From: an uncultured Prevotellaceae bacterium
GTDB taxonomy: Bacteria > Bacteroidota > Bacteroidia > Bacteroidales > Bacteroidaceae
Direction of reading: 5' to 3'
DNA length: 33,573 nt
NCBI GenBank assembly: GCA_902778535.1
Contig: CACYYG010000029.1
Location: 1-33,573, forward strand
Position numbers and translations under genes: made by a program. The notes below the pieces were generated by a model. The model was not told the origin of the DNA. It saw only the letters and a list, made by a program, of their open reading frames with translations, and did not search any database. Shown here one piece after another: positions 24,494 to 33,238 of the stretch (positions are counted from its first letter, which is position 1; every line of letters begins with the position of its first letter).

Positions 24494-24684
24494 TATTCAG
24501 CTACTTCTTCGTCCTTCTTGATTGCTACCTTACCGCGATAATAGCCGCATGTGGGGCAAACGGTGTGGTAGATGTAGTAAGCGCCGCAGTTGGGGCATAC
24601 TGCCAGTGTGGGAGCTACTGCCTTGTCATGAGTACGACGTTTTGCGGTACGAGTGTTCGACTGTCTTCTTTTAGGATGTGCCAT
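24493..24684 (-). CDS. rpmF: 50S ribosomal protein L32
   Basis: A 63-residue L32 with the standard start [20 protein letters not shown] and a zinc ribbon of two CxxC pairs (CPNCGAYY and CPTCGYY). It lies in the usual place between yceD and fabH and overlaps fabH by one base. The co-operon links ribosome assembly with lipid synthesis. Confidence 0.97.
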   Translation of the reverse strand: MAHPKRRQSNTRTAKRRTHDKAVAPTLAVCPNCGAYYIYHTVCPTCGYYRGKVAIKKDEEVAE

Positions 24685-24714
24685 GGTTATTTACGATTTA
24701 CAAATTTACTATTA

Positions 24715-25245
24715 CTATTTAACTTTCAAATTTTTCAACTTTGCCCACCTCGGGTCGATGTTGTCTTGTGCGTCCGCATCGCTGCTTCGGGCAGCCGAGA
24801 GCTGTTGCAGCTTCTCGCTCATGGCCACGTTACAATCGCCAGGTTGATGAACGTGGCGGATGGGTACCGCCAATGCTATCGACTCATAAATGAGCCACGC
24901 CGTGTCAAGCACGGACTGTGTCTCATCGACGGTGATGACATCGTCGTCATAAGAGTCTTCCGTGCCCAGCTTCACTGTCGTGTTCAGGTCAGCCTCGATG
25001 GGCTGGCGCATGAGGTCGAGACAGCGGTCGCAGGTCACTTCTACTGTGCCGACAGTGTGCAGTTGCAACTCAAAAAAGCCGACGGCCTTGCGTATAGACC
25101 CCGACACATGCAGCGAGCCGCTCTGCAACTGTGCGCCTTCGAGCTGTTGGAAGAAGCTGTCGTCCAGTTCCCACTGCAAGGGTGTTTCGTCCTGCTTGAG
25201 GGCCTTCAGATTGATCTTAAACTGCTCTAAGTTACACATATACAC
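24715..25245 (-). CDS. yceD: YceD/DUF177 family protein
   Basis: A 176-residue DUF177 protein with the family's CDRCLD motif in EVTCDRCLDLMRQPI and the acidic DDDVITVDETQSVLD block. YceD proteins are encoded next to rpmF across bacteria, as here (30 bp upstream), and are thought to act in rRNA or ribosome maturation. The start may be 25245 (MYMCN) or 25239 (MCNLEQ); both lie close to the expected transcription start, so the leader is very short. Confidence 0.9.
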   Translation of the reverse strand: MYMCNLEQFKINLKALKQDETPLQWELDDSFFQQLEGAQLQSGSLHVSGSIRKAVGFFELQLHTVGTVEVTCDRCLDLMRQPIEADLNTTVKLGTEDSYDDDVITVDETQSVLDTAWLIYESIALAVPIRHVHQPGDCNVAMSEKLQQLSAARSSDADAQDNIDPRWAKLKNLKVK

Positions 25246-25259
25246 TCTCTAACGGGCTG

Positions 25260-25267
25260 CAAAGGTA
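25260..25267 (-). promoter_or_regulatory. -7 element of the yceD-rpmF-fabH promoter
   Basis: The minus strand reads TACCTTTG followed by C, 15-21 bp before the candidate yceD start codons. The leader would be roughly 8-15 nt. Confidence 0.6.
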
Positions 25268-25309
25268 CAAACTTTTTTTGTAACGCCCACACTTTTCGCT
25301 GTTTTTTTT

Positions 25310-26920
25310 CTATTTTGCTGTTTTTTGGTAGTTGAAGCAGTCGACGTCAACGTAGCCGCCGGCCTTCTTCGTGGCATAGTTGAAGATGGCAAACTTCGAG
25401 CCCATAAAGAAGCGGCGGTAGTCGAAGATCATGCGGTAGTTCTTCGTTCCTATGGCATTCCACTGCTCTCCGTCGAGGCTGTAGAAGAAGTTGGCAGCAT
25501 CGTTGTGGCCGGGCTGGAAGTCGCCGTCAAGGCGCAGCCAGACATTGGCGGACTTCTTAGGCAGCTTCAGCTCAACGGTCTCTACAACTTTCTGGCTGAC
25601 ATCGGTGACGGCTTTCTCACGGTCGGTCAGCTTCACCGATTCCTCGCTCATCTCCAAGAAGAACTTACTGCCCTTACGCTTGACGGTGAGGATGCCTGAG
25701 TCGCCGTTGAAGGCCGACAACCCGGCGCAGTCGCCGTCTTTCATGTGGCTGACGTCTATGCAGACATTGCCGCTGCACGTCGGTCCTTCCATGCGCTGCG
25801 TCAGTGTGTTGGGAGCCAGGAAGATGTTCTGCACCACGCGGCTGGTCTTCAGACGCATGAATCCCGGGCGCTCAGTGAGGCTCCAGGCGTTGTCTACGGG
25901 ATTGTGGTTCCACTGCCAGTGCAGTCCGAGCTGCGGAGCGGAGAAGTCGTCGGCGCAGACGATGGCCGTTTCCGGCTGGTTGCTCCTGTAGGGCCGCATG
26001 GTGGCAGGCACCTTGCCGTTCTCATCGCCCAGCATAGGCCAGCCGTCAATCCAGCGCACAGGCGACAGCGTTAGCACGCGGCCCACGCCGCCACGGTCTT
26101 GGAACATAATGCCGTACCAGTCGCCTTCCTCGGTGTCCACGATAGTGCCTTGAGCCAAATAGGAGAAGCCGCCGAAGTCGCTCTCCAGGATGGTCTGCTT
26201 CTCCCATGTAGCGTTCAGATCCTTCGTGCGGTAGCACACCTCGCGACGGTGGCGCCCCGGAGCGTAGACATGGCTGATGAGCAGTGCGTAGTAGGTGCCG
26301 TTATGCTTGATGACGCGTGTGCCCTCCAGCAGTCCGCGCTCGTCGGGCTCGCGGTTGAAGTAATGGCGCAGGCTGCCCTCTACGACGCTCTTCAGGTCGC
26401 GTGTCAGCTGGCACATCTCGCCAGTTCCGAAGAAGACGTAAGGCGTGCCGTCGTCGTCGAAGAAGAGCGTGGCGTCGTGGAAGTGGCGCAGGCGGGCGTG
26501 TATCGTCCACGGTCCCTCGGCCTTCGGTGCCGTGAAGATATAAGTGTCGCCCATTGGGCCGCCCTCGTTGGGAGCCAGCAGGGCATAGAACTTGCCGTCG
26601 TGATATTTCAGCGACGTGGCCCACTGTCCGCGTCCGTAGACCGTTCCTTCCTGCATGTCATACTTGGGCGAGTCGGTCAGTTTGTCAAAGATATAGCCCA
26701 CCGTCTGCCAGTTCTTCAGGTCTTTCGACGCCATGACGGGCGCACCCGGCATGAGGTGCATCGTTGTGGAAACAAGATAGAATGTGTCGCCCACGCGAAT
26801 GACGTCGGGGTCGGGCACGTCGGCCCACAGCATCGGGTTCTTGATGGGTTCACCGGTGTTTACTTGTGCACTGCCCGACAGCGTGGCGAAGAGCAGCAGC
26901 AGGGGAAATAGCTTTTTCAT
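25310..26920 (-). CDS. Secreted glycoside hydrolase family 43 enzyme (xylosidase/arabinofuranosidase type)
   Basis: A 536-residue exported glycosidase. A signal peptide covers residues 1-19. The five-bladed beta-propeller of GH43 begins at about 25, with base D37 (DVPDPDVI), the pKa-setting Asp D149 (HDATLFFDDDG) and acid E199 (GLLEGTRVIK). A C-terminal beta-sandwich (about 330-530) of the type fused to beta-xylosidases follows. It most likely removes xylose or arabinose from plant polysaccharides; the exact linkage cannot be told. It stands 30 bp after der on the same strand, with no SusC/D genes near, so it is not in a recognisable polysaccharide utilisation locus. Confidence 0.88.
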   Translation of the reverse strand: MKKLFPLLLLFATLSGSAQVNTGEPIKNPMLWADVPDPDVIRVGDTFYLVSTTMHLMPGAPVMASKDLKNWQTVGYIFDKLTDSPKYDMQEGTVYGRGQWATSLKYHDGKFYALLAPNEGGPMGDTYIFTAPKAEGPWTIHARLRHFHDATLFFDDDGTPYVFFGTGEMCQLTRDLKSVVEGSLRHYFNREPDERGLLEGTRVIKHNGTYYALLISHVYAPGRHRREVCYRTKDLNATWEKQTILESDFGGFSYLAQGTIVDTEEGDWYGIMFQDRGGVGRVLTLSPVRWIDGWPMLGDENGKVPATMRPYRSNQPETAIVCADDFSAPQLGLHWQWNHNPVDNAWSLTERPGFMRLKTSRVVQNIFLAPNTLTQRMEGPTCSGNVCIDVSHMKDGDCAGLSAFNGDSGILTVKRKGSKFFLEMSEESVKLTDREKAVTDVSQKVVETVELKLPKKSANVWLRLDGDFQPGHNDAANFFYSLDGEQWNAIGTKNYRMIFDYRRFFMGSKFAIFNYATKKAGGYVDVDCFNYQKTAK

Positions 26921-26950
26921 TTTGGTCTTTTAGTGGTTGGTTGTTATTCC

Positions 26951-28264
26951 TTATTTCTGTCGCACGAAGATGTTGATGGGCGAGCCTGTGAGCGTCCAGT
27001 TCTCGCGTATCTTGTTTTCGAGGAAGCGCTTGTAGGGCTCCTTCACATACTGTGGCAGGTTGGCGTAGAAGATGAATGTGGGAATCTGCGTGTCAGGCAC
27101 CTGCGACACATATTTAATTTTTATATATTTACCCTTGATGCTTGGCGGCGGCGTGGCCTCGATGAGCGGCAGCATCACCTCGTTCAGCTTCGTGGTGCCG
27201 ATGCGCAGCTTGCGGTTGAGGTAGACCTGCTTCGCCGTCTCTAACACTTTGAAGATTCGCTGCTTCGTCAGCGCCGAGGCAAAGATGATGGGGAAGTCGC
27301 GGAAGGGCGCCATGCGCTCGCGGATGGCGTTCTCGAAGGTGCTGATGACAATCTGCGACTTGTCCTCCACCAAATCCCACTTGTTCACGACGACTACGAG
27401 CGACTTGTTGTTCTTCTGGATGAGCTGGAAGATGTTCATGTCCTGTGCCTCGATGCCGCGCGTGGCATCAATCATCAGGATGCACACATCGCTGTTCTCG
27501 ATGGAGCGTATGGCGCGCATCACGCTGTAGAACTCCAGGTCCTCCGTCACCTTATTCTTGCGGCGTATGCCGGCCGTGTCGACGAGGTAGAAGTCGAAGC
27601 CGAACTTGTCGTAGCGCGTATAAATACTGTCGCGCGTAGTGCCCGCAATGTCGGTAACGATGTGACGGTCTTCACCAATGAAGGCGTTGATGATGCTCGA
27701 CTTGCCGGCATTGGGCCTACCCACCACGGCGAAGCGGGGAATGCCTTCCTCCAGCCCGTCGTCCTTCTTGTCAGGCAGCAGCTCCAGCACCTTGTCCAGC
27801 AGGTCGCCCGTGCCGCTGCCCGTGGCGGCGCTGATGCAGAACGGATCGCCGAGACCCAGCTTGTAGAAGTCGTACTGGCCGTAGAGGTCCTTGCCGTCGT
27901 CGGCCTTGTTGGCCACGAGAATGACGGGCAGCTTCGACTTCCTCAGTATCTGTGCCACGTCCTCGTCCCAGTCGGTCACGCCGTTCTTGATGTCGCAGAG
28001 GAAGAGCACCAGGTCGGCCTCTTCGGTGGCAATGATCACCTGCTTGCGGATTTCCTCCTCAAAAATGTCATCGCTGTTCACCACCCATCCGCCGGTGTCG
28101 ACCACCGAGAACTCCTTGCCGTTCCAGTCGCACTTGCCATACTGGCGGTCACGCGTGGTGCCGGCCTCATCGCTCACAATGGCCTGACGGCTCTTCGTCA
28201 GGCGGTTGAATAATGTGGATTTGCCCACGTTGGGACGCCCCACTATCGCTACTAAATTTCCCAT
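26951..28264 (-). CDS. der: Ribosome biogenesis GTPase Der (EngA)
   Basis: A 437-residue protein with two tandem GTPase domains and a KH-like C-terminal domain, the Der arrangement. The first domain has GRPNVGKST (9-17), DTGGW and NKAD. The second, from about residue 178, has [14 protein letters not shown] and NKWD. Der helps assemble the 50S subunit and is essential in most bacteria. A promoter element lies 17 bp upstream. Confidence 0.97.
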   Translation of the reverse strand: MGNLVAIVGRPNVGKSTLFNRLTKSRQAIVSDEAGTTRDRQYGKCDWNGKEFSVVDTGGWVVNSDDIFEEEIRKQVIIATEEADLVLFLCDIKNGVTDWDEDVAQILRKSKLPVILVANKADDGKDLYGQYDFYKLGLGDPFCISAATGSGTGDLLDKVLELLPDKKDDGLEEGIPRFAVVGRPNAGKSSIINAFIGEDRHIVTDIAGTTRDSIYTRYDKFGFDFYLVDTAGIRRKNKVTEDLEFYSVMRAIRSIENSDVCILMIDATRGIEAQDMNIFQLIQKNNKSLVVVVNKWDLVEDKSQIVISTFENAIRERMAPFRDFPIIFASALTKQRIFKVLETAKQVYLNRKLRIGTTKLNEVMLPLIEATPPPSIKGKYIKIKYVSQVPDTQIPTFIFYANLPQYVKEPYKRFLENKIRENWTLTGSPINIFVRQK

Positions 28265-28280
28265 AATACAATATTTGGTG

Positions 28281-28288
28281 CAAAGGTA
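28281..28288 (-). promoter_or_regulatory. -7 element of the der promoter
   Basis: The minus strand reads TACCTTTG followed by C, 17 bp before the der ATG. Confidence 0.6.
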
Positions 28289-28357
28289 ATAAAAAGTGCC
28301 CGAAGAGCCAAGAATTCAGTCATTTTTTCTTACGCAAAAAAGCCACTGCGCAAAAAA

Positions 28358-28394
28358 TGCCATGCGGGCTAACGCGATGATGGCAGTTTTTTTT
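28358..28394. terminator. Hairpin with T-runs on both sides between divergent der and pckA
   Basis: TGCCAT-GCG (28358-28366) pairs with CGC-ATGGCA (28373-28375 and 28380-28385) with a GATG bulge. It is followed by eight T on the plus strand and preceded by six A. It looks like a terminator in either direction, although the flanking genes diverge from it. The repeat cluster begins 3 bp later. Confidence 0.45.
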
Positions 28395-28396
28395 CG

Positions 28397-28455
28397 TACA
28401 CACCGTGTGTACTAAAAATACACACCGTGTGTACTTTTAGTACACGTCATGTGTA
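28397..28455. repeat. Cluster B of the TACACA-CCG-TGTGTA interrupted palindrome
   Basis: Units start at 28397, 28419 and 28441, exactly 22 bp apart, with spacers ctaaaaa and cttttag. The first two are perfect TACACACCGTGTGTA; the third is TACACGTCATGTGTA. TGTGTACGAAA at 28461 may be a partial copy. Spacer ctaaaaa is the complement of tttttag in cluster A, so the two clusters are inverted relative to each other. It lies in the 468-bp gap 28265-28732, which otherwise holds the der and pckA promoters and the hairpin at 28358. Confidence 0.9.
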
Positions 28456-28680
28456 TTTTTTGTGTACGAAACCTTCATAAAACGGTATGTCACCTACAGC
28501 ACAAAATACCGCATGACGGCATCGTTGCGCATCATCGTGGAGCACCATCAGACTGTCTTTTGTCAACTGCGGGTTGCAAATATTTGACGACAAGTGCGAT
28601 TTTTGATTCTTTAACCTTAAAAATGCTGTGCGCGCACAAAATAATTTATTATTCTTCATTCTTAATTCGTAATTTCTTTG

Positions 28681-28688
28681 TACTTTTG
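28681..28688 (+). promoter_or_regulatory. -7 element of the pckA promoter
   Basis: TACTTTTG followed by C, 44 bp before the pckA ATG. The -33 region is AT-rich without a clear TTTG. Confidence 0.6.
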
Positions 28689-28732
28689 CACCCGAAATTA
28701 GAACTACGAACATTTAAACGCATAAAAAAACA

Positions 28733-30346
28733 ATGGCAACATTAGATTTGACAAAGTACGGCATCACCGGTTCGAAGGTGATTGCCCACAATCCGTCGTA
28801 TGAGTACCTCTTCGAAGAGGAAACCAAGGCTGGTCTGACAGGCTACGACAAAGGTGTAAACACCGAGCTCAACGCCGTCAACGTGATGACCGGCATCTAC
28901 ACCGGCCGCTCGCCTAAGGACAAGTACATCGTGAAGGATGCACAGAGCGAGGACAAGGTGTGGTGGACCACCGACGAGTACAAGAACGATAACCACCCCA
29001 TGAGCGAGGAGGTCTGGGCAAAAGTAAAGGAGATTGCCATCAAGGAGCTGTGCAACAAGGAGCTATATGTGATGGACGCCTTCTGCGGTGCCAACGAGGC
29101 CACACGCCTGGCCGTCCGCTTCATCGTAGAGGTGGCCTGGCAGGCTCACTTCGTGAAGAACATGTTCATCCAGCCCACAGCCGAGGAGCTGGAGAAGTTC
29201 GAGCCGAACTTCGTCATCTACAACGCCTCAAAGGCCAAGGTCGAGAACTACAAGGAGCTGGGCCTGAACAGCGAGACCTGCGTGGCCTTCAACACCACCA
29301 GCCGCGAGCAGTGCATCATCAACACATGGTACGGCGGCGAGATGAAGAAGGGCATGTTCTCCATGCAGAACTATTACCTGCCCCTGCAGGGCATCGCTTC
29401 GATGCACTGCTCGGCCAACACCGACATGGAGGGTAAGAACACCGCCATCTTCTTCGGCCTCTCAGGCACCGGCAAGACCACCCTCAGCACCGACCCGAAG
29501 CGCCTGCTCATCGGCGACGACGAGCACGGATGGGACGACGAGGGCGTCTTTAATCTTGAGGGCGGCTGCTATGCAAAAGTTATCAATCTTGATAAGGAGT
29601 CTGAGCCCGACATCTACAACGCCATCCGCCGCAACGCCCTGCTGGAGAACGTCACCGTCGACGAGAACGGCAAGATTGACTTCGCCGACAAGAGCGTCAC
29701 TGAGAACACCCGCGTCAGCTACCCCATCGAGCACATCGAGAAGATTGCCAAGAAGGTGAACGGCAAGAGCGCCGGTCCCGACGCACAGAACGTCATCTTC
29801 CTCAGCGCCGATGCCTTCGGCGTGCTGCCTCCCGTGAGCATCCTGACTCCCGAGCAGACGAAATACTACTTCCTCTCTGGCTTCACGGCTAAGTTGGCCG
29901 GCACCGAGCGTGGCATCACAGAGCCCACGCCCACCTTCAGCGCCTGCTTCGGCCAGGCCTTCCTCGAGCTGCATCCCACAAAGTATGCTGAGGAACTGGT
30001 GAAGAAGATGGAGAAGAGCGGTGCCAAGGCTTACCTCGTCAACACGGGCTGGAACGGCACTGGCAAGCGCATCAGCATCAAGGACACACGCGGCATCATC
30101 GACGCCATCCTGGGCGGTGCCATCCTGAACGCTCCCACCAAGAAGATTCCTTACTTCAACTTCGAGGTTCCCACACAGCTCGACGGCGTGGCATGGGGCA
30201 TCCTCGATCCGCGCGACACCTATCAGAACCGCAACGAGTGGGAAGAGAAGGCTAAGGATCTGGCCGGCCGCTTCATCAAGAACTTCAAGAAGTATGAAGG
30301 CAACGAAGCCGGCAAGGCTCTCGTCGCTGCAGGTCCGAAGCTTTAA
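28733..30346 (+). CDS. pckA: Phosphoenolpyruvate carboxykinase (ATP)
   Basis: A 537-residue ATP-dependent PEP carboxykinase. Landmarks: [11 protein letters not shown] near the N-terminus, the kinase-1a P-loop [11 protein letters not shown] (242-252), GDDEHGWDD with metal and substrate ligands, and [13 protein letters not shown]. In Prevotella and relatives it runs mainly towards oxaloacetate, fixing CO2 on the route to succinate and gaining ATP. Length is normal. Codon use is strongly GC-biased, as expected of a highly expressed gene. It is a single-gene unit with its own promoter and terminator. Confidence 0.98.
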   Translation: MATLDLTKYGITGSKVIAHNPSYEYLFEEETKAGLTGYDKGVNTELNAVNVMTGIYTGRSPKDKYIVKDAQSEDKVWWTTDEYKNDNHPMSEEVWAKVKEIAIKELCNKELYVMDAFCGANEATRLAVRFIVEVAWQAHFVKNMFIQPTAEELEKFEPNFVIYNASKAKVENYKELGLNSETCVAFNTTSREQCIINTWYGGEMKKGMFSMQNYYLPLQGIASMHCSANTDMEGKNTAIFFGLSGTGKTTLSTDPKRLLIGDDEHGWDDEGVFNLEGGCYAKVINLDKESEPDIYNAIRRNALLENVTVDENGKIDFADKSVTENTRVSYPIEHIEKIAKKVNGKSAGPDAQNVIFLSADAFGVLPPVSILTPEQTKYYFLSGFTAKLAGTERGITEPTPTFSACFGQAFLELHPTKYAEELVKKMEKSGAKAYLVNTGWNGTGKRISIKDTRGIIDAILGGAILNAPTKKIPYFNFEVPTQLDGVAWGILDPRDTYQNRNEWEEKAKDLAGRFIKNFKKYEGNEAGKALVAAGPKL

Positions 30347-30371
30347 GCTGACACACATTTAATAATAATCA

Positions 30372-30406
30372 GGTGCAACTCTCTTTAAGGGGGCTGCATC
30401 TTTTTT
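30372..30406 (+). terminator. Rho-independent terminator of pckA
   Basis: GGTGCAACTCTC (30372-30383) pairs with GGGGGCTGCATC (30389-30400) through 11 of 12 positions, counting G-T wobbles. The loop is TTTAA and six T follow. Confidence 0.75.
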
Positions 30407-30527
30407 ATTAATTCCTCCGCAATTTCCCTACTGTGTTTCATTTTTCCCCTTATCCTTTTTTTCCTAAAATTTGCTTTTAGGACCGAAATAACCAAAAAGC
30501 GAAAAAACGGTGTAAAAATTTTCGGGT

Positions 30528-30563
30528 TCGCCAAATCGTCTTTGTTTAAAGAGGATTTGGCGA
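30528..30563. other. Strong hairpin in the pckA-downstream gap
   Basis: TCGCCAAATC (30528-30537) pairs perfectly with GATTTGGCGA (30554-30563); CTTT/AAAG continue the stem inside a 2x2 loop. The T-run after it is weak, so its role as terminator is uncertain. The 30407-30702 gap also holds the promoter at 30613 and nothing else I can identify. Confidence 0.6.
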
Positions 30564-30612
30564 GCTTTCATTGTTTTTGGATGTTGGTGATTATTTATTT
30601 TACCTTTATTTC

Positions 30613-30644
30613 TTTGGCTATTTGCACGGTTATTTGTAAATTTG
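30613..30644 (+). promoter_or_regulatory. Promoter of the secreted protein gene at 30703
   Basis: TTTG at 30613-30616, a 20-bp spacer and TAAATTTG at 30637-30644, about 58 bp before the ATG. Confidence 0.6.
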
Positions 30645-30702
30645 CGGCAGGCTTACGGTTGCAAATCCAGCCAAACGTCGTAACTATTATAAATAATGAG
30701 GT

Positions 30703-31563
30703 ATGAAGAAACTGCTATCTTTTCTTTATGCAATAACCATTGCATTGAGTTCTTTTGCTACAGGACAGCAAGCTGACCTTCTTTTCATTGATGGAGAAAA
30801 ATGGATTTTGTTGGGAAGGCCTGTGTATGCAGACTCAGTACTTTACAATAGCCTGATTGACATCCTGCCAAAAGGCCGATCCATCACCACTGCAAACTGG
30901 GATGGTTTCCAAGGCTATTGGAGTATCAGGAATGATTGGCTGATTCTTGACAGCATCTGCGTGTCTTTCTGGGACAAAGACACTCATAAGTACTGGCAGG
31001 AGAGCATTCCATCTGCCGATATGCATCGTGTTTTCGGAGAATTCTATGACAAGGATAGCATCGTTGCTACTTGGCTAACTGATACCATTAGAATTGGCAA
31101 GGGGGAACAAATTTATTATATGCATGATGGATTTGAGAGAAACCATGAATATGAACAACTCGTAGCCATTAAGGAAGGCCACATGACAGGACGGCAATCA
31201 TATCATAACAGAGTGGTTGTAGACGGTTTCTCTCTTTCTGGTTTAAAAAGAGATGTAATAAAATCAAAGTTTCCCTTGGATTTCAATTCCTATTCAGAAA
31301 TAGACGGAATGAAAACAGTCATATTTAATATAGGCGATATTCTCCTCGACTCCTTGGGAAACATGATTGATTGTCGTGTGAGAGCAATCATACCTGGGTC
31401 AGACCCAGACCAAAAGAATCCGCAATGCTTGGAAAAACTAGAGAATGACATGAAGCAACTACTAAAAAGCATCAGTCCCTGGAAGACTCTTTTCATTAAT
31501 GGCGAATATGTTCCGGAAACAAAACACGGCTTTTTCTTGCCTTATAGAATAGGAGATAATTAG
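30703..31563 (+). CDS. Secreted protein with a TonB C-terminal-like end
   Basis: A 286-residue exported protein with a signal peptide ending near FATG (about residue 21). The middle part is unrecognised and rich in Trp, Asp and Tyr. The last 80 residues resemble the TonB C-terminal fold seen in many Bacteroidetes proteins: ILLDSLGNMIDCRVRAII, then SPWKTLFINGEYV and FFLPYRI, recalling the WxPGxxNGxxV...LPVxF pattern. There is no membrane anchor or proline-rich spacer, so it is not an energy transducer. Third-position AT content is much higher than in pckA next to it, a sign of accessory DNA. Function unknown. Confidence 0.6.
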   Translation: MKKLLSFLYAITIALSSFATGQQADLLFIDGEKWILLGRPVYADSVLYNSLIDILPKGRSITTANWDGFQGYWSIRNDWLILDSICVSFWDKDTHKYWQESIPSADMHRVFGEFYDKDSIVATWLTDTIRIGKGEQIYYMHDGFERNHEYEQLVAIKEGHMTGRQSYHNRVVVDGFSLSGLKRDVIKSKFPLDFNSYSEIDGMKTVIFNIGDILLDSLGNMIDCRVRAIIPGSDPDQKNPQCLEKLENDMKQLLKSISPWKTLFINGEYVPETKHGFFLPYRIGDN

Positions 31564-31605
31564 AAACCAAATTGCTTGTAGTACTGAAAAATCTCAGAAT
31601 TATTC

Positions 31606-31634
31606 TTGCATTTCAAGTTTTTTCCATATCTTTG
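31606..31634 (+). promoter_or_regulatory. Promoter of the lipoprotein gene
   Basis: TTG at 31606-31608, an 18-bp spacer and TATCTTTG at 31627-31634. This rules out the upstream TTG at 31606 as a start codon. Confidence 0.55.
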
Positions 31635-31674
31635 CCGAAAAACAAATAAGCGAATGAAAATCAATAAATTCTAT

Positions 31675-32676
31675 ATGAAGAGAAAATGCCTGCCCCTTAA
31701 GACCAACCAGATTCCCATGCTGGTGTTATTGTTCCTGTCAGGTCTACTTTCATCCTGCAGCCAGCATGGGAAGACGGCAAACAAGGAGGAAGGTGTGGCT
31801 TTAGGCGACACCATAGAACAGATTGTCGAGCAACTGAGCAAGGAAACAGAGTTTCATTCAACTGAAGGTATTGGGTATGCAGGTGAAAGGACAGGCCAAT
31901 ACGCTCTTTCTGACTCGCTATGGCATATTGCCACAACAGAGCAACTGGCCTATTTGGCATTGTCGCACCCATCGACTGTTGTACGTCTGTCGGCATCCTA
32001 CGGTTTGATGGAACGAGACCCTCATCTTGCAGCAGAGATTGCCATCAAAGGAGCGCTCGATACCGCTGTCTGCGAAATTGCAAGCGGGTGTATCTATAGA
32101 TGTCAAACTGTGAGTGAGGGACGCATATGCGTATTGAGGGTAAACCGCCAGTTTTATGGTTTGTCAGTGGAAGATTCCATCCGTCTTGACAGTGTCGTAC
32201 TTTATAAGCCTTATTTCGACAAATACGACAGGTTCCTTCTGTACGATTTAATGAAACGGCTGCCTCCTCTTCCTCAGTATTATGAGCGGTTGAAGGACCT
32301 GTGTCTGAAAGAGCATTGTATCTATGCCTTGATTGGCTTAGCGAAATACCAGCGTGACGATGATAGACAACTAATAATAGACATGGCTCAAAGGGCGATA
32401 CGCCTTTCGCAGGAGGAATATGAGAGGGAACAAGCCCTCATGGAAGCAGACGATGAGGGAGAAAATGCTCCTGATGTGATAGAAGTAGAAGCAGAGGAGG
32501 ATGTCGTAGAAGAGTTCACATGCACAACGCCTGAGATACCGTCTGAAAACGATGCAGAGGAAGTGAGCTATGTGATTCTTAAGTGTGTATCGTTCTGGCC
32601 TGACAGAGAATTCATCCAGGCAGTGAAACCCTTGAGGGATTACTATCGTTATTGGTATGATGAGCTCATAAAATGA
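31675..32676 (+). CDS. Lipoprotein of unknown function, helical repeats suspected
   Basis: A 333-residue protein with a lipoprotein signal ending LLSSC, so it is probably anchored in a membrane outside the cytoplasm. I chose ATG at 31675 for a signal of ordinary length; ATG at 31654 would add seven residues (MKINKFY). Residues about 70-130 (EQLAYLALSHPSTVVRLSASYGL) look like a HEAT-type helical repeat, and the middle third is also helical. A very acidic linker follows (DVIEVEAEEDVVEEF). I know no family for it. It lies in the AT-rich stretch with the gene at 30703. Confidence 0.6.
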   Translation: MKRKCLPLKTNQIPMLVLLFLSGLLSSCSQHGKTANKEEGVALGDTIEQIVEQLSKETEFHSTEGIGYAGERTGQYALSDSLWHIATTEQLAYLALSHPSTVVRLSASYGLMERDPHLAAEIAIKGALDTAVCEIASGCIYRCQTVSEGRICVLRVNRQFYGLSVEDSIRLDSVVLYKPYFDKYDRFLLYDLMKRLPPLPQYYERLKDLCLKEHCIYALIGLAKYQRDDDRQLIIDMAQRAIRLSQEEYEREQALMEADDEGENAPDVIEVEAEEDVVEEFTCTTPEIPSENDAEEVSYVILKCVSFWPDREFIQAVKPLRDYYRYWYDELIK

Positions 32677-32714
32677 AGTTACAAACATATACAAACAGAC
32701 GATCTTCCTATAAC

Positions 32715-32855
32715 ATGAAGAAACTGCTCTTAACTTTTGCTGCAATGCTTCTGGTGGCTACTGCCATTGCACAAACGACGAACGTGCATGAGCAGAGCAA
32801 CGGCTACGAGTGGCCCACTGACCCGCTGGTGGTAAAGAAACTGCACGAATGGCAG
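32715..32855 (+). pseudogene. N-terminal remnant of an alpha-L-fucosidase (GH29)
   Basis: The frame from ATG 32715 gives a signal peptide ending AIAQ and then YEWPTDPLVVKKLHEWQD, the opening of Bacteroidetes GH29 alpha-L-fucosidases, which normally continue KFGVxxHWGLYS for about 400 more residues. Here the match stops at about 32852 and unrelated AT-rich sequence follows, ending the frame at 32918. Only about 45 of the original codons remain. The break coincides with the start of the hicAB segment. Confidence 0.75.
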
Positions 32856-32906
32856 GACACTGAAATGTTAACAATGTCATTTGCTAACAAAAAAGTTACC
32901 AGATTA

Positions 32907-32938
32907 TTTGGCAGTTAGCAACTTTATTGTTACCTTTG
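32907..32938 (+). promoter_or_regulatory. Promoter and possible operator of the hicA-hicB remnant
   Basis: TTTG at 32907-32910, a 20-bp spacer and TACCTTTG followed by C at 32931-32938. GCTAAC, GTTACC and GTTAGC boxes between 32883 and 32921 form imperfect inverted repeats that could be an operator; this is tentative. Confidence 0.55.
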
Positions 32939-32980
32939 CATCGTCCATTAGGACAATGAGCTCTGTAAACAATTGTTTCA

Positions 32981-33163
32981 ATGACGTACAATGATTTGTA
33001 CAAGAAGTTAAGGAAAGTAGGATGCTTCCTACTTCGTCATGGAAGACGTCACGACATCTGGTTTAACCCAGCTAAACAGCGAAGTTCTACAGTGCCGTGA
33101 CATGGAACTGAAGAAGTGCCTACGGACACTTTGAAATCTATCTATCGGAGACTCGGGCTATAG
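32981..33163 (+). pseudogene. hicA: hicA mRNA interferase toxin with an in-frame TGA stop
   Basis: The 60-codon frame reads as a HicA toxin: MTYNDLYKKLRKVGC, LLRHGRRHDIWF, then VP-stop-HGTEEVP and TLKSIYRRLGL to the TAG at 33161. The family has VPRHG at this place, so TGA at 33098-33100 replaces the Arg codon, which a single C to T change from CGA would do. Nothing else is broken and the frame is unchanged after the stop. The product would end after 39 residues, losing the C-terminal helix region. HicA normally cleaves mRNA and is checked by HicB, encoded next. Confidence 0.82.
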
Positions 33164-33170
33164 CCCGGGT
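33151..33170 (+). other. Hairpin overlapping the hicA stop
   Basis: ACTCGGGC (33151-33158), loop TATA, GCCCGGGT (33163-33170). It could reduce read-through into hicB or stabilise hicA mRNA; the tail TTCCC is a poor terminator. Confidence 0.5.
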
Positions 33171-33238
33171 TTCCCTTCCGTGAAGATCAGAGTGACACTT
33201 TGTTTGAGAGCTCTTGTTTTTTAAATAATTTATAGGCT

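Noticed and set aside
28447-28713. 88-codon minus-strand frame between der and pckA
   Set aside because: It overlaps the pckA promoter and the repeat edge, has no promoter of its own and matches no family I know. A decayed fragment remains possible.
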